NCBI RefSeq assembly: GCF_000615445.1
Contig: NZ_BALY01000002.1
Span: 42,490-106,489, forward strand
From: Lactobacillus hamsteri DSM 5661 = JCM 6256
GTDB taxonomy: Bacteria > Bacillota > Bacilli > Lactobacillales > Lactobacillaceae
Reading direction: 5' to 3'
DNA: 64,000 nt
Positions 59,515-64,000 of this stretch are shown here, one piece after another. The notes under the pieces were generated by a model that was not told the origin of the DNA, searched no databases, and worked only from the letters and a program-made list of their open reading frames with translations. Numbering within the stretch: the stretch's first letter is position 1; each line of letters begins with the position of its first letter. A program made the position numbers and the translations under genes.

Positions 59515-60223
59515 ATGATTTACTACCATTAACAGTTAGAGCTCCACGATCGTAGCGATTTCGAAATTCTGAAATTTCAAATGGAGTCCCATCTACTAAA
59601 TAGGCTTTTTGGTGTACACATAAAACTGGATCATCGCTATTACAATCTAAATATTGCATATCGTAAGCATCAGATTTATCAGCTGTAATAATGCGGTCAT
59701 CTTTACCTATTTGTAATTTTAAAGTGTTCTTAATATATGAATAGATTGATTTATGCAATACGTCTTCTGTAATTCCGGGAATTAGTTTAACAGGCATAAT
59801 TGTATATTCTAACTTTGCAGGCTGATTATTTAAAATTCTTTGACGAATAATATCATATACATCATCATTAATATCAATATTCAGTGCTTTCACTTCTTTT
59901 TGATTAGGCTTGCGAATGTTAAAAGATACAATGTGGCTTGTTATTTCAGCACTGCCGTTAACGTGTTGCGTAAAGCCATCATTTTCTGATGCTCCAGAAT
60001 TTAAAAATACATCGGGAATTGACTTAGCACAAATAAAAGTTCCGTGTCCTTTAATTGTTTTTATTAGATTTTTTTGGGCTAATATTTTTAATGCATGAAC
60101 AATAGTAACACGACTGGTGTTATATTTTTTAGCTAAATCAAATTGCTCAGGTAATTGATAAGTATACTTTTTACTTATAATATCTTTTTCAATATCAGTA
60201 GCAATTTCTTTATAGCGGCTCAT
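59513..60223 (-). CDS. GntR family regulator (HutC/UTRA type) of the beta-glucoside locus
   Basis: Winged-helix DNA-binding domain at residues about 1-70 (FDLAKKYNTSRVTIVHALKIL, KTIKGHGTFI) followed by a UTRA ligand-binding domain. The start at 60223 follows AAAGGAGGT; the longer frame from 60265 includes the SD. The 236 residues are normal. Divergent from the PTS IIB gene and upstream of bglA, so it most likely senses a phosphorylated sugar and controls this locus. A perfect GTATATAC-centred palindrome upstream of the PTS genes is a candidate operator. Confidence 0.92.
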   Translation of the reverse strand: MSRYKEIATDIEKDIISKKYTYQLPEQFDLAKKYNTSRVTIVHALKILAQKNLIKTIKGHGTFICAKSIPDVFLNSGASENDGFTQHVNGSAEITSHIVSFNIRKPNQKEVKALNIDINDDVYDIIRQRILNNQPAKLEYTIMPVKLIPGITEDVLHKSIYSYIKNTLKLQIGKDDRIITADKSDAYDMQYLDCNSDDPVLCVHQKAYLVDGTPFEISEFRNRYDRGALTVNGSKS

Positions 60224-60293
60224 GAGAACCTCCTTTCTGCATGTTAAGAAAAATATTACATTCACATTTATTGTACATTGTCGCTCCCATTAT

Positions 60294-60307
60294 TGGAAGC
60301 GGTTACT
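60294..60307. promoter_or_regulatory. cre-like box near the gntR promoter
   Basis: TGGAAGCGGTTACT matches 12 of 14 cre positions, about 70 bases upstream of gntR on its promoter side and near a TTCCAA/TACAAT promoter pair on the minus strand. Confidence 0.45.
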
Positions 60308-60407
60308 TAAATTAAAAGAAGATTTTAAGAGTGATGTGCAATAAAATAAAAAAATTTCAAAAAAATTTTATGCTTCTTAGACCTAGATAAATAAGGCTTT
60401 TTAGGAT

Positions 60408-60423
60408 AAAAGTATATACTTTT
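60408..60423. promoter_or_regulatory. 16-bp palindrome AAAAGTATATACTTTT, candidate GntR operator
   Basis: The palindrome is perfect and lies 24 bases upstream of the PTS -35, between the divergent gntR and IIB genes. Its GTATATAC core resembles sites of other GntR/UTRA regulators. A weaker variant (AAATATATACTTA) occurs near 61935, upstream of the IIC gene. Confidence 0.5.
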
Positions 60424-60438
60424 TTAATCGCATGTATA

Positions 60439-60475
60439 AAAAAGCGTTTACAACAAAGTGAAAGCGTTTTATAAT
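60439..60475 (+). promoter_or_regulatory. PTS IIB promoter with two cre-like boxes
   Basis: TTTACA (60447)-17 bp-TATAAT (60470) is the promoter. AAAAAGCGTTTACA (60439-60452) covers the -35 and TGAAAGCGTTTTAT (60459-60472) fills the spacer to the -10; each matches 12 of 14 cre positions. Binding of CcpA here would block polymerase. Confidence 0.75.
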
Positions 60476-60543
60476 AACTGATGTAGATAAGGCAAGTCTA
60501 TTAAGAATATAAATCTTATAAAAATCTAGGAGGAAATTTTATT

Positions 60544-60879
60544 ATGGCAGAAAAGACAATCATGTTAAATTGTAGTGCAGGTATGAGTACTTCACTTTTG
60601 GTAACTAAGATGCAACAAGCAGCTAAGGAACACGGCATTGATGCAAAGATTTTTGCTTGTCCAGCTTCAGAAGCTGATCAACACATTCAAAATGAAGAAA
60701 TCGACTGTGTATTGCTTGGACCTCAAGTAGGTTACATGAGAGGCGAATTTGAAACTAAAGTTAAGGGTGCCGGTAAAGACGGTAAGGACATTCCATTGGA
60801 TGTTATCGACATGCAAGCTTACGGTATGATGGATGGCGAAACGGTATTAACCCAAGCTGAAAACATGATGAAAGACTAA
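60544..60879 (+). CDS. celA: PTS lactose/cellobiose family IIB component
   Basis: Cytoplasmic phosphotransfer protein of the cellobiose-type PTS. The phosphorylated cysteine is visible at residue 10 in MLNCSAGMSTSLLVTKM. The 111 residues are slightly longer than the usual 100-105. AGGAGG precedes the ATG. It is the first gene of the operon under a promoter with two cre-like boxes and is followed by IIA after 27 bases. Confidence 0.95.
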   Translation: MAEKTIMLNCSAGMSTSLLVTKMQQAAKEHGIDAKIFACPASEADQHIQNEEIDCVLLGPQVGYMRGEFETKVKGAGKDGKDIPLDVIDMQAYGMMDGETVLTQAENMMKD

Positions 60880-60906
60880 CTATTTTAAGAAAGCAGGATA
60901 ATTTGT

Positions 60907-61278
60907 ATGGCAGAAGAAAAGAAAATTCCAGAACAAAAAGAACAAGAAACTTTAATGGCAGCCATGGGATTAATTGCCAATGGTGGTAATGCTAAAAGTT
61001 TAGCATTTGAAGCAGTTAAATTAGCTAAAAAAGGTGATATTGAAGGTGCCCGCGAAAAGCTTAAGGAATCTGACAAATCACTTGTTGAAGCACATAATTC
61101 TCAAACTGATATGTTAACCAAAGAAGCTCAAGGCGATCACATGCATGTGACTTTATTGGTTGTACACTCACAAGATCACTTGATGAATGCAATTACTTTT
61201 AGAGATATGGCTGGAGAAATGGTTGATCTTTATGAAAAGCTATACAAATCCGGCTCTCTTACGAAAGATGCTGAATAA
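60907..61278 (+). CDS. celB: PTS lactose/cellobiose family IIA component
   Basis: The phosphocarrier histidine is visible as His 87 in VVHSQDHLMNA. The 123-residue helical protein has the family start (MAAMGLIANGGNAKSLAFEAVKLAKKGD). An AAAGCAGG-like SD is present. A terminator follows, so IIB and IIA form a two-gene unit. The gene symbol is by family use only, as celB is also used for other subunits. Confidence 0.93.
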   Translation: MAEEKKIPEQKEQETLMAAMGLIANGGNAKSLAFEAVKLAKKGDIEGAREKLKESDKSLVEAHNSQTDMLTKEAQGDHMHVTLLVVHSQDHLMNAITFRDMAGEMVDLYEKLYKSGSLTKDAE

Positions 61279-61308
61279 TAATTAATATCTTTTCTTTAAT
61301 AATTAAAT

Positions 61309-61337
61309 AAAAAGCTCCCAAGACGGGGGCTTTTTAT
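61309..61337 (+). terminator. Terminator after PTS IIA
   Basis: AAAAAGCTCCC pairs with GGGGGCTTTTT (with a G-T pair) across a short loop. Confidence 0.88.
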
Positions 61338-61380
61338 TTTGGTTATAATTTAGAGAGGTAGTCAGGAATAGGGGGATTTT

Positions 61381-61893
61381 ATGACAAAATTATCATTACA
61401 GGAACAAAAAGAAGAGAATGCTCGAAAAAAGCATGAAGACAGCATTAAATATTTATATTTTAGTCGCTACCTGATGATTAGATATATTGTAACAATATTA
61501 CTGTTTACTAATTTATTTTGGCTAGTATTTACATGTCCATATAAGAAGATATTAGGGATAGTAATAGCCACAATTATGACAATTTATTCTGCTATAGCAG
61601 CTATTGAACAATTGACTAAAATGCATAATCGTAAGCCTGCGATACCAATTACTAGATTGTTTCTTTGGATTCAATTGATTTTAAATATTGTTTTAGCAAT
61701 TACTATCTTTACTCCTTTAAAGAAAGAATTATTTCCGTTTATTGCAACAAATGAAACCAACTATTTAATTTTGGCCTTCTTGTTGATTGGGGCAATGATA
61801 TGTATTTTTGCGGAGATTAGAATAAATAATATTATGAATGGAAAGGATAGATATTTGCGAGTAATTAAGACATTTAAGAAGCATAATCAATGA
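61381..61893 (+). CDS. Hypothetical four-helix membrane protein in the PTS locus (170 aa)
   Basis: A hydrophilic N-terminus (about residues 1-30) is followed by four membrane helices and a basic tail. It is not recognised as a PTS component: no phosphorylation motif is visible. It stands between the IIA and IIC genes with a terminator before it. A GAGAGGTAG element lies upstream, and GGGGG acts as SD. A role in beta-glucoside uptake is context only. Confidence 0.65.
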   Translation: MTKLSLQEQKEENARKKHEDSIKYLYFSRYLMIRYIVTILLFTNLFWLVFTCPYKKILGIVIATIMTIYSAIAAIEQLTKMHNRKPAIPITRLFLWIQLILNIVLAITIFTPLKKELFPFIATNETNYLILAFLLIGAMICIFAEIRINNIMNGKDRYLRVIKTFKKHNQ

Positions 61894-62025
61894 TTTCTTA
61901 TGTTATTTTATTAAGAATGCTGATTGTAAACCAAAAATATATACTTACCAATATAAAGGGCTTACATACAAATGGCTTATTATTAAATAAGCCATTTATT
62001 TTATCGTTTTAATGTTATATGTATC

Positions 62026-62063
62026 AAAAAGCGCTTACATATGAAAGCGGTTTATTGTATAAT
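62026..62063 (+). promoter_or_regulatory. PTS IIC promoter with two cre-like boxes
   Basis: TTACAT (62035)-17 bp-TATAAT (62058). AAAAAGCGCTTACA (62026-62039) covers the -35 and TGAAAGCGGTTTAT (62042-62055) lies in the spacer; each matches 12 of 14 cre positions. The arrangement copies that of the IIB promoter, with the boxes four bases closer. The rest of 61894-62025 shows only the GTATATAC-like variant near 61935. Confidence 0.72.
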
Positions 62064-62114
62064 AGTTTTGTTCAGATTTGATAAGCTTTATAAAATATTG
62101 AGGGGAGAAATATT

Positions 62115-63464
62115 ATGGCTAATTCAAATTCTGGCTCTTTTAAGGACAAAATGGCGGCGGCAGCAGGTAATTTTGCCGGATCTCGTTTTGTAAGAGCTAT
62201 TATGGACGCTGGTTATAGCGTTATTTCGTTTTCTATTATTGGTGCAATCTTCTTAATTTTGACTGTTCTACCACAAGCATTTCCAATTCCGGGTTTTGCT
62301 AGTTTCTATGCCAACACTTTAGGAAGATTTACTAATTTATTCCAAGTAGTTTATAACTCAACGATGGGTATTTTAGCATTAGTTTTTGCCGGAACTTTTG
62401 CTTACTCATATACAAGAATTTATGAACAAGAAGAAAAACTTAATTTAGTTCCTATGAATGGTTTGTTGATGTTCTTGATGGCATTCTTTATTACCGTTCC
62501 AGAATTAATTTGGAAAAATGGTTCTATCCAATTTGTTCAAATCTTTACTAAAACTCAAATGGTTGCAGGCGGTTATGAAGCTTCAACTGGTGGTATTACT
62601 AGAATTGCGTCTGTTGGTATCTTTACCGGTTTAGTAATTGCTTGGTTAACAGTTCAAATATATCGCTTTACTATTAAGCATCATTGGCAAATTAAAATGC
62701 CTGCTTCAGTTCCTTCAGGTGTGGCTAACTCATTTAGCGCTATGATTCCAGGCTTTTGTATTGCTGTTGTTGTATCTGTGATCAATTTGATTTTGGTAAT
62801 GATTGGAACTGATATCTTTAAAGTTCTTTACATTCCATTCTCATTCATTAGCAATATTGCGGATACTTGGTGGGGATTCTTAATTATCATCTTCTTAATT
62901 CACTTTTTGTGGTGGTTTGGTATTCATGGTGCTACAATCATGAGTTCATTTTATACTCCAATTGTTTTAGCTAATATGGCTGCCAATGTAAAAGGCGCTT
63001 CACACTTCTTTGCAGGTGACCCTATGAACTCATTTGTAATTATTGGTGGTTCTGGTGCTACTCTTGGTATGGCGATTTGGTTAGCATTTGGTTCACGTTC
63101 AAGCCAATTGAAAGAAATTGGTAAAGTGGAATTAGTCCCAGCTATCTTTAATATTAACGAACCTCTTTTATTTGGTTTGCCAATTGTCTATAACATTAAT
63201 TTGTTAATTCCGTTTATTTGTGCACCGCTTGCTTCAGGTATTGTAGGTTATGTTGCTGTAACTTCACATCTTGTTCCTAAGATTATTGTTCAACAACCAT
63301 GGCCAACTCCTGTAGGTTTGAGTGGTTATATTGCAACTGTAAGTTGGCAAGGTGCTATTCTTTCAATTATTTGTGCAATTGTCGCTTTCATTGTTTGGTT
63401 CCCATTCATTAAGCACTACGACAACGTTCTTCTTAAGAAGGAACAAGCAGATGCTGCTAAGTAA
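62115..63464 (+). CDS. celD: PTS lactose/cellobiose family IIC permease
   Basis: Membrane channel and sugar-binding component. The 449 residues have about ten membrane helices; LWWFGIHGATIMSSFYTP and the sugar-binding loop FNINEPLLFGLPIVYN are family signatures. It has its own cre-covered promoter, so it is separated from IIB and IIA by 836 bases but is likely coregulated. GAGGGGAG precedes the ATG. Cellobiose or another beta-glucoside is the probable substrate, since bglA is adjacent. Confidence 0.95.
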   Translation: MANSNSGSFKDKMAAAAGNFAGSRFVRAIMDAGYSVISFSIIGAIFLILTVLPQAFPIPGFASFYANTLGRFTNLFQVVYNSTMGILALVFAGTFAYSYTRIYEQEEKLNLVPMNGLLMFLMAFFITVPELIWKNGSIQFVQIFTKTQMVAGGYEASTGGITRIASVGIFTGLVIAWLTVQIYRFTIKHHWQIKMPASVPSGVANSFSAMIPGFCIAVVVSVINLILVMIGTDIFKVLYIPFSFISNIADTWWGFLIIIFLIHFLWWFGIHGATIMSSFYTPIVLANMAANVKGASHFFAGDPMNSFVIIGGSGATLGMAIWLAFGSRSSQLKEIGKVELVPAIFNINEPLLFGLPIVYNINLLIPFICAPLASGIVGYVAVTSHLVPKIIVQQPWPTPVGLSGYIATVSWQGAILSIICAIVAFIVWFPFIKHYDNVLLKKEQADAAK

Positions 63465-63490
63465 TTAATAAATACTTTAAAATACTGAAC

Positions 63491-63526
63491 AAAAAACATC
63501 TAGTCAATCTGACTAGATGTTTTTCT
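63491..63526. terminator. Bidirectional terminator between IIC and DUF3284
   Basis: ACATCTAGTC pairs with GACTAGATGT across AATCT, with A-run before and T-run after, between convergent genes. Confidence 0.9.
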
Positions 63527-63544
63527 TTGCGATTGTAGGCTTAT

Positions 63545-63955
63545 TTAAGCAGCCATATTGGCATATACATTATCAGCCATTCTTTTTAATTCTTTCTTTG
63601 CACCCATTTTTAATTGGAAGTTGTAGAACCAATTGTTTAATTTACTATGTTGGGATGGATCATAACTTTTAATGTCTTCTGAGAAAGTGATTTTAACACC
63701 ATTATCAGTGTCCTTAGTTTTGTAGCTGATAACTATATCTAAGCGTTTATTTTTAAAGTGAGCTTCGTAAACTTCGCCACGTTTGTAATTAGTAATTGTA
63801 GTATCAATATCACCTTGTTTGTATTGAGTTCCTGAAGTTAATTTAACGGGAAGATCAGTACCACGAGCTTTTTTAATAGCATCAATTAGTTGAGTATCTA
63901 AATAATTGAAAAAATCGTTCGCAGAGAAATTATATTCTTTTGTAATTGTTATCAT
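63545..63955 (-). CDS. DUF3284 family protein
   Basis: A 136-residue soluble protein, MITITKEYNFSANDFFNYL at the start and a lysine-rich end (KMGAKKELKRMADNVYANM). It resembles the START/SRPBCC-like DUF3284 proteins that occur next to cellobiose PTS genes in lactobacilli, where their role is unknown. Only a weak purine-rich SD is visible. The promoter would lie in the last 45 bases of the window or beyond. Confidence 0.75.
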   Translation of the reverse strand: MITITKEYNFSANDFFNYLDTQLIDAIKKARGTDLPVKLTSGTQYKQGDIDTTITNYKRGEVYEAHFKNKRLDIVISYKTKDTDNGVKITFSEDIKSYDPSQHSKLNNWFYNFQLKMGAKKELKRMADNVYANMAA

Positions 63956-64000
63956 AGATAATTTAATTTTCTTTTCTATATTATTTTATATATTAAAGTA

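Overview
The window is a low-GC Firmicute chromosome segment whose gene content and order fit the genus Lactobacillus, most likely the L. johnsonii / L. gasseri / L. taiwanensis group. The support is AT-rich DNA, strong GGAGG-type ribosome binding sites, paired RNases J1 and J2, RpoY, DUF3397/DUF4044/DUF1831/DUF1828/DUF3284 small proteins, a cellobiose PTS locus, and a division cluster without murC/murE/murF. The species call is inference from gene content; no database search was made.

Layout. 1-15.4 kb is the division and cell-wall cluster: mreC (partial)-mreD, a convergent DUF4044 miniprotein, DUF3397, then mraZ-rsmH-ftsL-pbp2B-mraY-murD-murG-divIB-ftsA-ftsZ-sepF-yggT-ylmH-divIVA, which codes for peptidoglycan precursor synthesis and assembly of the FtsZ ring. 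15.4-21.8 kb holds ileS under an Ile T-box, a cold-shock-like protein, a Nudix hydrolase, mtnN, DUF1831 and mnmA. 21.8-28.1 kb holds a HAD phosphatase, a histidine phosphatase, a TPR protein and recD2, followed by a complete IS4-family element lying inside the recD2 terminator. 28.1-29.6 kb is a small accessory stretch: two unknown or DUF genes, each behind a short structured leader. 29.6-33.4 kb is mostly minus strand: lipid kinase, rnjA, rpoY and def, with a plus-strand candidate sRNA between rpoY and def. 33.5-43.3 kb runs typA-ftsW-ylbG-rsmD-coaD-sepM-comEA-comEC-holA. 43.3-51.7 kb is translation, RNA decay and protein quality control: rpsT, rpsO, rnjB, a TPR protein, tuf, tig, clpX and engB. 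51.7-57.9 kb has a lipase-like membrane protein, an ABC-F ATPase, small hypotheticals and a nucleoside hydrolase. 57.9-64 kb is a beta-glucoside locus: 6-phospho-beta-glucosidase, a GntR/UTRA regulator, PTS IIB, IIA and IIC, a membrane protein and DUF3284, with catabolite-response (cre) sites over the promoters.

Points that stand out. (i) Four genes (ftsA, ileS, comEA and an ABC-F gene) each carry one single-base deletion in a short homopolymer or beside one. Two of them are essential, so consensus or assembly errors are more likely than real lesions. (ii) The IS has a 9-bp target duplication centred exactly on the loop of the recD2 terminator hairpin. (iii) Several genes carry a complete intrinsic terminator just upstream of their ribosome binding site (28417, 29203, typA, ABC-F, 56034), which suggests leader attenuation or short leader RNAs. 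(iv) mraZ is preceded by three GTGGT boxes at an exact 10-bp period. (v) Both PTS promoters have the same arrangement, with one cre-like box over the -35 and a second in the spacer. No CRISPR array, phage region, rRNA or tRNA gene was seen.
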